Shown here: one piece after another, positions 1-9,324 of the stretch | Layout: every line of letters begins with the position of its first letter | Numbering within the stretch: the first letter of the stretch is position 1 | From: Pseudomonas syringae | GTDB lineage: Bacteria > Pseudomonadota > Gammaproteobacteria > Pseudomonadales > Pseudomonadaceae | Direction of reading: 5' to 3' | Assembly: GCF_023278085.1 (NCBI RefSeq) | Contig: NZ_CP066265.1 | Coordinates: 2,696,501-2,760,500 of the forward strand | DNA: 64,000 nt | Position numbers and translations under genes: made by a program | Notes under the pieces: model-generated | Seen by the model: only the letters and a program-made list of their open reading frames with translations | Database searches by the model: none | What the model was told of the DNA's origin: nothing

Positions 1-914
1 CGCTGGATATCTGCAGCTACGAGCTGGTGCAGTCCAGCGGTGAACCACTGCCGCCCTTCACCGCCGGCGCCCATATCGACGTACACCTGCCTGACGGGCT
101 GATCCGCCAATACTCGCTGTGCAACCCGCCCCACGAGCGCCACCGCTATCTGATCGGCGTCCTCAACGACCCGGCTTCACGTGGAGGGTCCAGGCGCCTG
201 CACCAGCAGATCCACCCGGGTGCGCAGTTGCGCATCAGCGAACCGCGCAACCTGTTCCCGCTCGCTCAGAGCGCACGTCGCAGCTTGCTGTTCGCAGGTG
301 GTATCGGCATCACGCCCATCCTGTGCATGGCTGAACAGCTCGCACAGGATCACGCCGATTTCGAGCTGCATTACTGCGTCCGCTCTGCCGAACGAGGGGC
401 GTTCATTCAACGTCTGCAGCAATCAGCCTTCGCCGACCGGGTAACGCTGCACCTGGATGAGCAGCCGGAAACCGCGCTGAATGCCCTGCACGTGCTCGCC
501 GCCCCCGCACCGGACACCCATCTGTATGTCTGCGGGCCGGGCGGCTTCATGCAGCACATCCTCGACACCGCGCGCACTGCAGGCTGGTCTGAAGACCATC
601 TGCATCGCGAATATTTTGCCGCAGAGCCAATCGACACCCGCGCTGACGGTAGCTTTTCCATCGAAATAGCCAGCACCGGACAGGTGATCGCCATCCCGGC
701 CAACAAGACCGTCGCTCAGGTGCTGGAAAGCCAGGGTATCGATATCCCGCTGTCGTGCGAGCAAGGTGTCTGCGGGACATGCCTGACACGCGTCTTGAAA
801 GGCGTTCCTGATCACCGCGACCTGTTTCTGACTGAAGAAGAACAGGCGCTCAACGATCAGTTCACGCCCTGCTGCTCGCGCTCGAAGACGCCCTTGCTGG
901 TGCTCGACATCTGA
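1..914 (+). CDS. vanB: vanillate O-demethylase reductase subunit (partial, 5' end missing)
   Basis: The reading frame is open from base 3 to the stop at 912-914, so the true start lies left of the window. The protein has the phthalate-dioxygenase-reductase layout: an FAD/FMN-binding beta barrel with RQYSLCN, an NAD-binding domain with GGIGITPI and YVCGPGGFM, and a C-terminal plant-type 2Fe-2S domain with CEQGVCGTC plus a later cysteine pair. This family passes electrons from NADH to a Rieske oxygenase. The VanB assignment rests on this architecture, on the adjoining FCD-type GntR gene, and on a ferulate-to-vanillin cluster elsewhere in the window whose product needs VanAB. Another PDR-family reductase cannot be excluded because vanA is outside the window. 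Confidence 0.85.
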   Translation, partial: LDICSYELVQSSGEPLPPFTAGAHIDVHLPDGLIRQYSLCNPPHERHRYLIGVLNDPASRGGSRRLHQQIHPGAQLRISEPRNLFPLAQSARRSLLFAGGIGITPILCMAEQLAQDHADFELHYCVRSAERGAFIQRLQQSAFADRVTLHLDEQPETALNALHVLAAPAPDTHLYVCGPGGFMQHILDTARTAGWSEDHLHREYFAAEPIDTRADGSFSIEIASTGQVIAIPANKTVAQVLESQGIDIPLSCEQGVCGTCLTRVLKGVPDHRDLFLTEEEQALNDQFTPCCSRSKTPLLVLDI

Positions 915-1625
915 TCAGTCTGCGCGCTGGATGACCTTGATGCGCTCATGCAGGCCGGTACCGAAAATCTCGGCGTAGCGCAGCGTGGCGTTGGCATGCT
1001 CACGCATGATCGCTTCGGCACGCGCGCCTTCGCCATTGATCAGGGCATCGACCACCGCATGATGCTGCATGTGCGCGAAATTGAACCGACGGTACTCACG
1101 AATCAGATTGTTACGGTCCACCGCCAGCGCGGTGACCGAAGCAAAGGGCAGATGATCATTACGGGCCAGTGCATCGGCGATTGCCCGGTTGCCGCTGCCG
1201 TCGACGATGATCCGGTGCAAGCGCATGTTCATGTCGTGATAGAGCTCAAGGTCGTCTTCAGTGACATGGCCCTTGTCGAACAACTCATCGCCTTGCACCA
1301 AGCACTTTTCAAGCTCGGCCCTCGCCTGCGGCGTCACCCCGCGCTCGGCCATCTGCCGCGCTGCCAGGCCTTCCAGCACGCCGCGAACGTCCACTGCCCC
1401 GGCGATTTCCTGCGCACTGATCGAGCGCACCTGAAAGCCACGGCCGCCAGACGGCACCAGCAGCCCTTCCTGTTCAAGCGTGCGAAACGCGATGCGCACC
1501 GGCATGCGCGAGACGCCAAACAGCTCGGCAGTCGGCACTTCCATCAATCGTTCCCCAGCCGCCAGCTCGCCAGATGCAATCATCTTGCGCAGCGCGACCA
1601 GAACGGTTTGTCCGGGCTTGGTCAT
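915..1625 (-). CDS. vanR: GntR-family regulator, FCD subfamily (VanR-like)
   Basis: This 236-residue protein has an N-terminal winged helix (about residues 5-70, with AELFGVSRMPVRIAFRTLEQ as recognition region) and a helical FCD ligand domain (about 80-220) that carries acidic and histidine residues typical of metal/carboxylate binding (DMNMRLH, HMQHHAVV). It is convergent with vanB, and the two stop codons abut (TGATCA at 912-917). VanR proteins repress vanAB and are relieved by vanillate, so the position supports that role. The operator would be upstream of vanA, outside the window. The start is the ATG at 1625; the first residues match the usual FCD start. Confidence 0.8.
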   Translation of the reverse strand: MTKPGQTVLVALRKMIASGELAAGERLMEVPTAELFGVSRMPVRIAFRTLEQEGLLVPSGGRGFQVRSISAQEIAGAVDVRGVLEGLAARQMAERGVTPQARAELEKCLVQGDELFDKGHVTEDDLELYHDMNMRLHRIIVDGSGNRAIADALARNDHLPFASVTALAVDRNNLIREYRRFNFAHMQHHAVVDALINGEGARAEAIMREHANATLRYAEIFGTGLHERIKVIQRAD

Positions 1626-1700
1626 GAAAGGGATTCCCAGAGCATCGAAGGACGCATCTTAACCCACGCGCACGCGGGTAACGGCGACAAGCGTGCCAAA

Positions 1701-3671
1701 TCAGATCCGGCAGGAGGCGGCGCCACCGAATGTGCGCTCGCCATCTGGCGTGTCGAGCCAGGTCAGGGTCTCTTCAAAACTGATCGGCGGGCTGTAAAAG
1801 AAGCCCTGCACCATGGTGCACCCCAGAGAAGTCAATGCGTTCAGCTCGTCCTGCGTTTCGACGCCTTCGATCACGCAGCCCAAAGACATGTCCAGACTCA
1901 GCGCGACCAGCGATTTGACAATCTTGTAGCTGGCCGGGTTGTTGTGCACGCCTGTCACGAAACTGCGGTCGATCTTGAGCTTGGTCAGGGCCAGCGCGTG
2001 CAACTGGCTGAGGCTCGAATAGCCGGTGCCGAAATCATCCAGCGAAATACCGCAACCAAGTTGACGGAACTGGGTAATCGCCTGCTGTACCTGAGCGATG
2101 TCCTGCATGATGGCCGTTTCAGTAATCTCCAGATCCAGCCGCGAGGCATCAAAACCGCTGGTTTCGATGATCCCGACGATCTGATTGACGCTTTCGCAGG
2201 TCGCGCAGTCATGCGCCGACAGATTGAACGACAACCTGATCGGCGCTGGCCAGAACAGTGCTTTTTGCAACGCATGAGTCAGCAAAGGCGCAGTGAGTTT
2301 GTTGATCATGCCAATACGTTCGGCGATCGGAATGAACTGCGCAGGCGATACCGGCCCCAGTTCCGGGCTGTTCCAGCGCGCCAGGGCTTCGAAGGCTACC
2401 GTTTCACGGGAGCAGCTTTCGATAATCGGCTGAAACAGCACATGGAACTCACTGTCGAGATTGGCCCGTCGCAGTGCCTGCTCAGTGATACCGTCAGCAT
2501 GCAGCTGTTCACGGTGAGCAACAGAGAACAGACAGGCTGTTCCGGGATTGTGGTTCTTGCCCTGATACAGCGCGTAGTCAGCGTATTCGAACAGTTGCGT
2601 CGCATTATCGGCAGTGCCGGGAAAGGTTGCCATCCCGAGCGTCGCGCCAATCTGGATCGGCATATCCGACAGTTCAAAACTTTCATGCATGAGATCGCAC
2701 AGACGCTTGCCGAATGCCACCAGCGCTTCATTGCTGACATCGCCTTTGATGACCAGTGCAAACTCGTCACCGCCCAGACGCGATACATGCACCGTATCGC
2801 TCGACGCCGTCATCAGGCGCTCAGCCACCAGTATCAATAACCGGTCGCCAGTGCGATGCCCGTAAAGGTCATTGACCGGCTTGAATCCGTCCAGATCCAG
2901 AACGCCCACCGCCAGCCCTGTCTGCTGATGCATGGCTTGCTGCATCGCCGTATCCAGTGTCTGAAAAAACTGCCGGCGGTTAGGCAGGCCGGTCAGGCTG
3001 TCCTGGTTAGCCAGTCGCAGGTTCTCGTTGCCCAGCTGTTCGGTCTTGACCTGAACGTTCACCAGACTGGTGAAATCGCGGTACTGATACTGAAGAATGA
3101 TCAACATGCTGATCGACACCAGCACGATGTTTACGGCAGTGGCGATAAACGTCAGGTTATGGGTAGAAGCAAAAAAGATCACGAACGCCGTATTGACGAC
3201 CAGTGCTGTGGTCAACGCAGCAGGCCGCAGGTGCATCATGCAGAAGATACATACGATAACGGTGATACCCATGAAAAATGCGACATGCGCCTGCGCGTAA
3301 GCATCTCCATAGGGGTAAAGCGACAGTGACCAGGCTGCAAAACCGGCGGCGATAACGCCAGCCAGGCCATTGGTGCCGCGCAATGTCTTGAGGATGACCT
3401 GCGGCGACGGCGTTGGTTTGTTGACCGTCAGCAACCATTTGCGCGCACGAATGCCGCAAATAACCGTCAGCAGAGCGGGAGCCAACAGGGTCAGCCACTT
3501 GGGTGCGATCAATAAATGGGTGTAAGCCAACGCCCAGGTATTGACCAACAGCACGAAGTACATCAACGGCAGTTGACGGGACAACGCAACATACTGGGCC
3601 TGCAAAAGCCTGGGATTATCGTGGTGTACAGACATCAGGATGCGCAAGGCACCCAATCGTTTTCTCGGCAT
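1701..3671 (-). CDS. membrane GGDEF-EAL protein (cyclic-di-GMP turnover)
   Basis: The N-terminal ~200 residues hold about six hydrophobic segments forming a membrane sensor region. A GGDEF domain follows with intact GGDEF (residues ~300-304 from this start) and the LDLDGFKPVND metal site, then an EAL domain with FEALARW, NLS, LEITET, DDFGTGYSSL, KID and EGVE, i.e. the usual phosphodiesterase metal and base residues. Both domains look catalytically competent. No RxxD inhibitory site sits five residues before GGDEF. The start at 3671 is preceded by GAGAAG at good spacing; an ATG at 3635 and a start at 3707 are alternatives. It is monocistronic by position. The signal sensed is unknown. Confidence 0.85.
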   Translation of the reverse strand: MPRKRLGALRILMSVHHDNPRLLQAQYVALSRQLPLMYFVLLVNTWALAYTHLLIAPKWLTLLAPALLTVICGIRARKWLLTVNKPTPSPQVILKTLRGTNGLAGVIAAGFAAWSLSLYPYGDAYAQAHVAFFMGITVIVCIFCMMHLRPAALTTALVVNTAFVIFFASTHNLTFIATAVNIVLVSISMLIILQYQYRDFTSLVNVQVKTEQLGNENLRLANQDSLTGLPNRRQFFQTLDTAMQQAMHQQTGLAVGVLDLDGFKPVNDLYGHRTGDRLLILVAERLMTASSDTVHVSRLGGDEFALVIKGDVSNEALVAFGKRLCDLMHESFELSDMPIQIGATLGMATFPGTADNATQLFEYADYALYQGKNHNPGTACLFSVAHREQLHADGITEQALRRANLDSEFHVLFQPIIESCSRETVAFEALARWNSPELGPVSPAQFIPIAERIGMINKLTAPLLTHALQKALFWPAPIRLSFNLSAHDCATCESVNQIVGIIETSGFDASRLDLEITETAIMQDIAQVQQAITQFRQLGCGISLDDFGTGYSSLSQLHALALTKLKIDRSFVTGVHNNPASYKIVKSLVALSLDMSLGCVIEGVETQDELNALTSLGCTMVQGFFYSPPISFEETLTWLDTPDGERTFGGAASCRI

Positions 3672-3862
3672 CGCAAGGCTTCTCGTTACCACATTCAAAG
3701 CGCGCAAGTGGAATGCCGCTCATCATGCTCTCGGCAGGTGTGGCTTATTCTTTACAGCGAAAAGCAGCCGTGCATCGTTTTGATGAGATGAACAAGGCGC
3801 GCGGACACCTTTCGTTCCGCGTGCTGCAGTATGAAAATGGCTTGCAGGCTCAAGCAGACAAC

Positions 3863-4555
3863 CTAGTTAGCCGCGACCTGGTCACGATCTGCCTGCACCA
3901 CCAATGCTTTGAGCGAGGCATCGAACTGTTTCAGGGCGTTCACCTGAAACTCGCGCTGCTGGTCGATCTGCGCGGCGATTTCCGGGGCAGCCTTGCCCTG
4001 CACCCAGACAGAGGTCATTTCCCGCACCACTTCACCTTCCGCCTTGCCAATGTAGTGCAGGTTGTTGTCGTAGAAACGAGCCATGAAGCGCGCTTCAACC
4101 TGACTGTTGCGTTTGCTCACCAGACGGTTGTAAGTGTCGAGCATCACAATGACGTCAGGACGCGCCTGCATCAACGCATCCAGATTGTCGTAGACGGTTA
4201 CGGTGGCGAACTGCTTCTGCAATGAGCCAATCAGCCAGTCGGTGGCCAGTTTCGGGTCAGAGCTGTTGATGAACGCGTTACGAATGCGCGAATCGAGTGC
4301 GCCGTTCTGGCCGCTTTTGAGCGCGACCGAGTGGTAGTTGTTCAGGTATTGCAGGTTGCTGACAGTGCTCTCGCTGTACAGCACGCCCACTGACTGACTG
4401 TGCTGAAGACTGGCAGCGCTGTCGACCACCGGCGTGAGGTGGCAAGACTGTCCGGCGGAGACAAATGCAGGAGAAACTGCAGCATTGACTGGCGCACTGA
4501 CCGCAAAACCAGTGGCTAGCACGGCAGCAAGCGTCAACAGATTGAACATTCTCAT
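3863..4555 (-). CDS. secreted/periplasmic protein of unknown function
   Basis: About 230 residues with a clear N-terminal signal peptide (MRMFNLLTLAAVLATGFAV then SAPVNA cleavage region). The mature part shows no motif I recognise. It contains IGSLQKQFATVTVYDNLDAL and PDVIVMLDTYNR, reminiscent of periplasmic lipoprotein-like folds with alternating strand/helix, and the C-terminus is helical and polar. The ATG at 4555 is chosen because GGGAG lies eight bases upstream; a GTG at 4558 is possible. No neighbour on the same strand is close enough to suggest an operon. Function is not assigned. Confidence 0.7.
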   Translation of the reverse strand: MRMFNLLTLAAVLATGFAVSAPVNAAVSPAFVSAGQSCHLTPVVDSAASLQHSQSVGVLYSESTVSNLQYLNNYHSVALKSGQNGALDSRIRNAFINSSDPKLATDWLIGSLQKQFATVTVYDNLDALMQARPDVIVMLDTYNRLVSKRNSQVEARFMARFYDNNLHYIGKAEGEVVREMTSVWVQGKAAPEIAAQIDQQREFQVNALKQFDASLKALVVQADRDQVAAN

Positions 4556-4693
4556 CACATCGTCTCCCTTTGGAGCAAGTGGCTATGACGCCATCCTCCT
4601 CCTTTGCCGGAAAAACAAAACTTGCCTTGCTTGATGATGACTATCGACTTAACCAATGATAGTTGACGCCCGTAAGGTGCAAGGCTTTTCGCG

Positions 4694-5593
4694 TCACCTT
4701 TCATCCGCCCTGACCGCTGCGCGGATCGCTTCAAGCAGCATCCTGCAGGCCGGGTTGTCATTGTCCGAGCGCCAGGCCAGATGCAACTCGCTCTGCACGC
4801 CTTCGCCCAGATCGATGTCCTGGAACACTACATCCTTGAACACCACATTGGTCGCGCAACGCGGAACCAGAGCCAGCCCCATCCCGGCGTTGACCAGCGC
4901 CAGAATAGTCAGTGACGATCCCAGCCATTGGACATACTCCGGTGCCACTCGTGCGGAACGAAACATACCGGTCAGCAGTTCGTTGAACGGTGGGTAGGCC
5001 GAATGCGAATACATCAAAAACGGCGCGCCATCGAGGTCTTCAACCCTGACCGACTGTGCACGGGCCAACGGATGATTCCCCGGCACCGCCAGCACAAACG
5101 GCTCGCGCACCAGGCACTCGCTCTCGTAACCCGGTTGAAACAGCGGCGCACGCACAATACCCAGATCAATGCGTCGGGCCCTGAGCGCTTCATGCTGCTG
5201 ATAGGTATTCATTTCAGTCAGGGAAATCTTCACCTGCGGCTGTTTGAGCCGCGCTTCGGCGATCACCCTGGGCAGAAATTCATACACCGCACTGCCGACA
5301 AAGCTGATCGTCACCGAACCGATATCGCCCTCTGCAAAGCGCCGCGCCGACATCGCCGCTTGCTGCGCGCGCTCCAGCAAGGTCTGCGCCTCAATGAAAA
5401 AGGCCCGGCCTGCGGCAGTCAAGGCGACACTCCGGGTACTGCGGGTGAACAGCTCAACGCCCAGATTGTGTTCCAGTAACTGAATCTGTCGGCTAAGGGG
5501 TGGCTGAGTCATATTGAGGCGTTCGGCGGCGCGCCGAAAATTAAGCTCGGTGGCCACCGTCGTGAAGCAGCGCAGCTGGGAAAGCTCAAACAT
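4694..5593 (-). CDS. LysR-family regulator next to glucarate genes
   Basis: A full-length LTTR of about 299 residues: helix-turn-helix at residues ~1-60 (FTTVATELNFRRAAERLNMT, PPLSRQIQLLE) and a two-lobed periplasmic-binding-like effector domain. The ATG at 5593 is favoured over 5617 because GGA sits eight bases before it and LTTRs usually begin MFELSQLR. It is divergent from an MFS transporter and glucarate dehydratase with ~90 bp between, the classical LTTR arrangement, so it probably regulates glucarate uptake and catabolism. That role is inferred from position only. Confidence 0.85.
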   Translation of the reverse strand: MFELSQLRCFTTVATELNFRRAAERLNMTQPPLSRQIQLLEHNLGVELFTRSTRSVALTAAGRAFFIEAQTLLERAQQAAMSARRFAEGDIGSVTISFVGSAVYEFLPRVIAEARLKQPQVKISLTEMNTYQQHEALRARRIDLGIVRAPLFQPGYESECLVREPFVLAVPGNHPLARAQSVRVEDLDGAPFLMYSHSAYPPFNELLTGMFRSARVAPEYVQWLGSSLTILALVNAGMGLALVPRCATNVVFKDVVFQDIDLGEGVQSELHLAWRSDNDNPACRMLLEAIRAAVRADER

Positions 5594-5681
5594 TGATTCA
5601 TTCCGGGTATCAATCAAGTCAGTAACTAGATTAGACGGGAATAATCAGTGAGTCCATGATCGGCTCATCCCCAAAAAAACA

Positions 5682-7076
5682 ATGAATGGGAGTCGCCTCT
5701 TGAATACCGTCCCTCACGCTACGGACGCCACGGTGTTAGCCCGTGCCGCGTCCAAGGTGAAACGCCACGTGCTGCCGCTGTTCGTGGTGATGTTCATCGT
5801 TAACTATATCGACCGGGTCAACATCGGTTTTGTACGCAGTCATCTGGAAACCGATCTGGGCATTGGTGCTGCGGCCTATGGGCTGGGCGCAGGCTTGTTC
5901 TTTGTCGGTTACGCGCTGTTTGAAGTGCCGTCCAACATGCTGCTGCAACGTTATGGCGCCCGCGCCTGGCTGACCCGCATCATGTTTACCTGGGGCGCAG
6001 CGGCCATGGCGATGGCCTTCGTGCAGGGCGAAACCAGCTTCTATGTACTGCGCTTTATCCTGGGTGCAGCTGAAGCAGGCTTCTTTCCAGGCATTATTTA
6101 TTACTTCACGCAGTGGCTTCCTTCGGCTGATCGCGGCAAGGCCATGGCGCTGTTTCTCAGCGGTTCTGCGATCGCTTCGGTGATCTCCGGGCCGGTATCG
6201 GGCGCGCTGCTGGGCGTGGAAGGGTTGAACCTGCACGGCTGGCAATGGATGTTCCTGATCGAAGGCTTCGCCTCCATCGTGCTGTGCGGCTTTGTCTGGT
6301 TCTGGTTGCAGTCACACCCCCACGAAGCGACCTGGCTCAGCGATGAAGAAAAAACCGCGCTGACCAGCGCCATTGCCGAAGAACAACGGCTGCGCGAAGC
6401 CACGCAGACTGTGCGGCCGACCCTGTTCAGGTTGCTGGCGGACCGCCAAATCATGCTGTTCTGCTTCATCTATTTTTCGATAGCCCTGACCATTTACGGC
6501 GCCACGTTCTGGCTGCCGAGCATGATCCGCAAGATGGGCAGTTTCAGCGACTTCGAGGTTGGGCTGTTCAATTCGGTGCCGTGGATCATCTCGATTGTCG
6601 CCATGTACGGCTTTGCCGCCCTCGCCGCACGCTTCAAGCACCAACAGGCATGGGTCGCCATCACGCTGGTGATCGCTTCGCTCGGCATGTTCATGTCCAC
6701 CATTGGCGGGCCTGTCTTCGCGTTTGTTGCCATCTGTTTCGCTGCGATTGGCTTCAAGGCTGCATCGGCGCTGTTCTGGCCGATCCCGCAGGGCTACCTG
6801 GATGCGCGCATCGCCGCGGCGGTCATCGCGCTGATCAATTCCATCGGCAACCTCGGCGGCTTCGTCGCGCCCACGACCTTCGGCTTTCTGGAGCAGACCA
6901 CTGGCTCCATTGAGGGCGGGCTGTATGGACTGGCCGCCACTTCGCTGCTGGCTGCCGTGGTGATCTTCTTTGCACGTACCACCCCGCGAGGTGACACGCG
7001 CCACCCGCCGAAAGCCGGGTTGACCGGGCCGCACACTGCCGCCCCGCTCGCTACCCCTTCCAGCCTCAAGCCCTGA
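5682..7076 (+). CDS. MFS transporter, anion:cation symporter type (glucarate/galactarate-like)
   Basis: Twelve predicted membrane segments in 464 residues with the MFS signature of the ACS (phthalate/glucarate permease) subfamily: YIDRVNIGF in the first helix, GYALFEVPSN in helix 2, and FFPGIIYYFTQW in helix 4. It is 18 bp upstream of glucarate dehydratase, so the likely substrate is D-glucarate or a related sugar diacid. The ATG at 5682 lacks a clear ribosome site, while a TTG at 5700 has GGGAG seven bases upstream and could be the real start. Family membership is firm; the substrate is inferred from the neighbour. Confidence 0.85.
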   Translation: MNGSRLLNTVPHATDATVLARAASKVKRHVLPLFVVMFIVNYIDRVNIGFVRSHLETDLGIGAAAYGLGAGLFFVGYALFEVPSNMLLQRYGARAWLTRIMFTWGAAAMAMAFVQGETSFYVLRFILGAAEAGFFPGIIYYFTQWLPSADRGKAMALFLSGSAIASVISGPVSGALLGVEGLNLHGWQWMFLIEGFASIVLCGFVWFWLQSHPHEATWLSDEEKTALTSAIAEEQRLREATQTVRPTLFRLLADRQIMLFCFIYFSIALTIYGATFWLPSMIRKMGSFSDFEVGLFNSVPWIISIVAMYGFAALAARFKHQQAWVAITLVIASLGMFMSTIGGPVFAFVAICFAAIGFKAASALFWPIPQGYLDARIAAAVIALINSIGNLGGFVAPTTFGFLEQTTGSIEGGLYGLAATSLLAAVVIFFARTTPRGDTRHPPKAGLTGPHTAAPLATPSSLKP

Positions 7077-7094
7077 CTCCCCGGGAGACGCCCT

Positions 7095-8369
7095 TTGAAA
7101 ATCACACGTGTGACCGTGACCCCTATCGCCTTTCGCGACCCGCCGCTGCTCAACGCCAGCGGTATCCACGAACCCTTTGCTCTGCGCTCGATCATCGAGG
7201 TAGAGACCGACAATGGCTACATCGGCCTCGGTGAAAGCTACGGCGATGCACCTGCACTGGCGATTCAGCAACAGGTGCAGAACCAGTTGCTCGGCCTTGA
7301 CCCCTTTAACCTCAACCAGTTGCGCAGCATCGTGCAGGCCACCGTTGCGGCCCACAAACCGGCCAGCCTGGCCGGTGCCGAACTGGCGCCAGGCTCGCAT
7401 GCCAGCAAAGCGGTGAGCAATGCCTACTCGGCGTTCGAGGTCGCGTTTCTGGACGTGCAGGCACGCTCCATGAACCTGCCGTTGGTGGACCTGCTGGGTG
7501 GTGCAGTTCGCGAACAGATCCCTTTCAGCGCCTACCTGTTCTTCAAGTATGCGCAGCACGCCGATGCGCCCTACAAGCCGGACAGCTGGGGCGAAGCGCT
7601 GAACGAGGAACAGATCGTCGCGCAGGCCCGGCGCATGATCGAGACCTACGGTTTCAAGAGCATCAAACTCAAGGCCGGCGCACTGCGACCGGAACACGAA
7701 GTGTCGTGCATCAAGGCGTTGAAAAAGGCCTTTCCCGGCTATCCGCTGCGCATCGATCCCAACGGCAACTGGTCGCTGGAAACCTCGATTCGCATGGCGG
7801 AACTGCTGGGTGATGATTTGCAATACTACGAAGATCCGACCCCAGGCCTGGACGGCATGTCCGAACTGCACAAGCGCACCGGCCTGCCGCTGGCGACCAA
7901 CATGGTGGTCACCGATTTCGACGAATTCCGCCGTAGCGTGTCCCTCGACAGCGTGCAGATCGTGCTCGCCGACCACCATTACTGGGGCGGCCTGCGCGAC
8001 ACCCAGACGCTGGCGAAAATGTGCGACACCTTTGGCCTCGGCGTCTCGATGCACTCTAATTCGCACCTGGGCATCAGCCTCATGGCCATGGCCCACGTGG
8101 CAGCCTCAGTACCCAATCTGGATTACGCCTGCGACACGCACTACCCATGGCAGGAACCGGACGAGGAAGTCATCAAAGGCGGCAAACTGCCGATTGTCGA
8201 CGGGTGCGTCAGCATCACCCGCGCTCCCGGCCTGGGCCTTGAGCTGGATTACGACCAGTTGGGCAAGCTCAATGACCAGTACCACAGCTGCGGCATTCGT
8301 CAGCGCGATGATGTGAAGCAGATGCAGAAGTACCAGCCGGACTGGAAGGCGGTAAAGCCGAGGTATTGA
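7095..8369 (+). CDS. gudD: glucarate dehydratase, enolase superfamily
   Basis: A 424-residue enolase-superfamily protein. The catalytic set of the glucarate dehydratase group is present: KLK with general base K193, metal ligands D221 (RIDPNGNW), E246 (YYEDP) and N269 (ATNM), D293, and H320 in MHSNSHLGISL. The reaction is dehydration of D-glucarate (and/or L-idarate) to 5-keto-4-deoxyglucarate. The start is a TTG at 7095 with GGGAG eight bases upstream. It forms an operon with the upstream MFS permease and ends in a region with a GC hairpin before the convergent ABC transporter operon. Confidence 0.92.
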   Translation: MKITRVTVTPIAFRDPPLLNASGIHEPFALRSIIEVETDNGYIGLGESYGDAPALAIQQQVQNQLLGLDPFNLNQLRSIVQATVAAHKPASLAGAELAPGSHASKAVSNAYSAFEVAFLDVQARSMNLPLVDLLGGAVREQIPFSAYLFFKYAQHADAPYKPDSWGEALNEEQIVAQARRMIETYGFKSIKLKAGALRPEHEVSCIKALKKAFPGYPLRIDPNGNWSLETSIRMAELLGDDLQYYEDPTPGLDGMSELHKRTGLPLATNMVVTDFDEFRRSVSLDSVQIVLADHHYWGGLRDTQTLAKMCDTFGLGVSMHSNSHLGISLMAMAHVAASVPNLDYACDTHYPWQEPDEEVIKGGKLPIVDGCVSITRAPGLGLELDYDQLGKLNDQYHSCGIRQRDDVKQMQKYQPDWKAVKPRY

Positions 8370-8390
8370 GCATCTGCCGCGAGGAGATAC

Positions 8391-8417
8391 GCTGGACGGC
8401 AACACAGCCCGTCCAGC
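8391..8417. terminator. GC hairpin between convergent operons
   Basis: GCTGGACGG (8391-8399) pairs with CCGTCCAGC (8409-8417), a nine-base perfect stem between gudD and the convergent substrate-binding protein gene. There is no T run on either side, so termination is inferred from position and structure. Confidence 0.5.
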
Positions 8418-8438
8418 ATCACGCAAGCTGCGCTGTGA

Positions 8439-9272
8439 TCAAGGCAAGGGATCAAACTTCAAGTCGGTGAGGCTTTGCACCTTGTCTTCACGGGTCATCT
8501 TGTATTCGGTGTTCGGGCCGATCCAGTTTGCCCAGATCGCATCGATTTCGCCTGCCGCCTCCATCGCGTACAGCGATTCATTGACCTTGGCCAGAAATGC
8601 CGGCTCGCCCTGACGCATGCCTGCGCCGATAGGCTCCAGCGCCATGGGCTCCTTGGCGATTGCCAGCTCTACACCGCTGGCCTTGGCCTGCCCGACCAGT
8701 TTGATCGCGGTCATGGTGTTGGTGACCAGACCCACGACCTTGTTTTGCTGCAACGCCATGTACGCGGAACCGGTGTCCTGGAAAGTCACTGGTGTTGCGT
8801 CAGCCAGACGGATCGACTGCTCCGAAGTAGAGCCTTTGGTCGAACTGATGCGCTTGCCCTTGAAGAACGACTTTGGCTGATCAGCGTTGGCGGCGCGCAC
8901 CACCAGCGTTTCCTTGGCAATGTAGTACGGGTCACTGAACTGGATCTGATCGGCGCGGCTCCTGGTGTAGGCCAGGTTGGCGAAAATCACGTCCACACGG
9001 CCCATTTTCACTTCCGGAATACGCGCTTCGACCGACAATGGCTTAAGCTCCAGCTCGACACCCATGTGCCTGGCCAAGGCTTTGCACAGGTCGACATCCA
9101 TGCCCACCAGCTCACGGGTTTTCGGGTCCGGTGCCGAAAACGGCGGCACGTCGGCATACACGCCGCAACTCAGGCTCTTTTTGCTCATCACATCGCTGAG
9201 CTGATCCGCGTGGGCAACGGCAACAGCCAGTGGCGACAACGCCAGTGCAGCCAGCAAAGACTTCATACGCAT
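8439..9272 (-). CDS. amino-acid ABC transporter substrate-binding protein
   Basis: A 277-residue SBP_bac_3 family protein with a signal peptide (MRMKSLLAALALSPLAVAVA then HA-D cleavage). The mature part has the family segments LVGMDVDLCKALARHMGVEL, RVDVIFANLAYTRSRADQIQFSDPYY and QDTGSAYMALQQNKV. Such proteins bind polar amino acids or related zwitterions in the periplasm. AGGAG precedes the ATG at 9272. It is last in the order permease, permease, ATPase, binding protein, all on the minus strand, and downstream of an SDR and a carboxylase-type operon, so it may import the substrate of that pathway. Confidence 0.9.
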   Translation of the reverse strand: MRMKSLLAALALSPLAVAVAHADQLSDVMSKKSLSCGVYADVPPFSAPDPKTRELVGMDVDLCKALARHMGVELELKPLSVEARIPEVKMGRVDVIFANLAYTRSRADQIQFSDPYYIAKETLVVRAANADQPKSFFKGKRISSTKGSTSEQSIRLADATPVTFQDTGSAYMALQQNKVVGLVTNTMTAIKLVGQAKASGVELAIAKEPMALEPIGAGMRQGEPAFLAKVNESLYAMEAAGEIDAIWANWIGPNTEYKMTREDKVQSLTDLKFDPLP

Positions 9273-9324
9273 GGTGAGACTCCTGAAAACTGATTGAGTG
9301 ATTCGGTTAAGTCAGTGCCTGTGC

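Noticed and set aside
948..2840. Long open frame on the plus strand opposite vanR and the GGDEF/EAL gene
   Set aside because: It is an antisense shadow of high-GC coding DNA; the composition is His/Gln/Arg-rich with no family features, and the opposite strand has clear domains.
6312..8096. Long minus-strand frame opposite the MFS and gudD genes
   Set aside because: Same reason; gudD catalytic residues are all on the plus strand.
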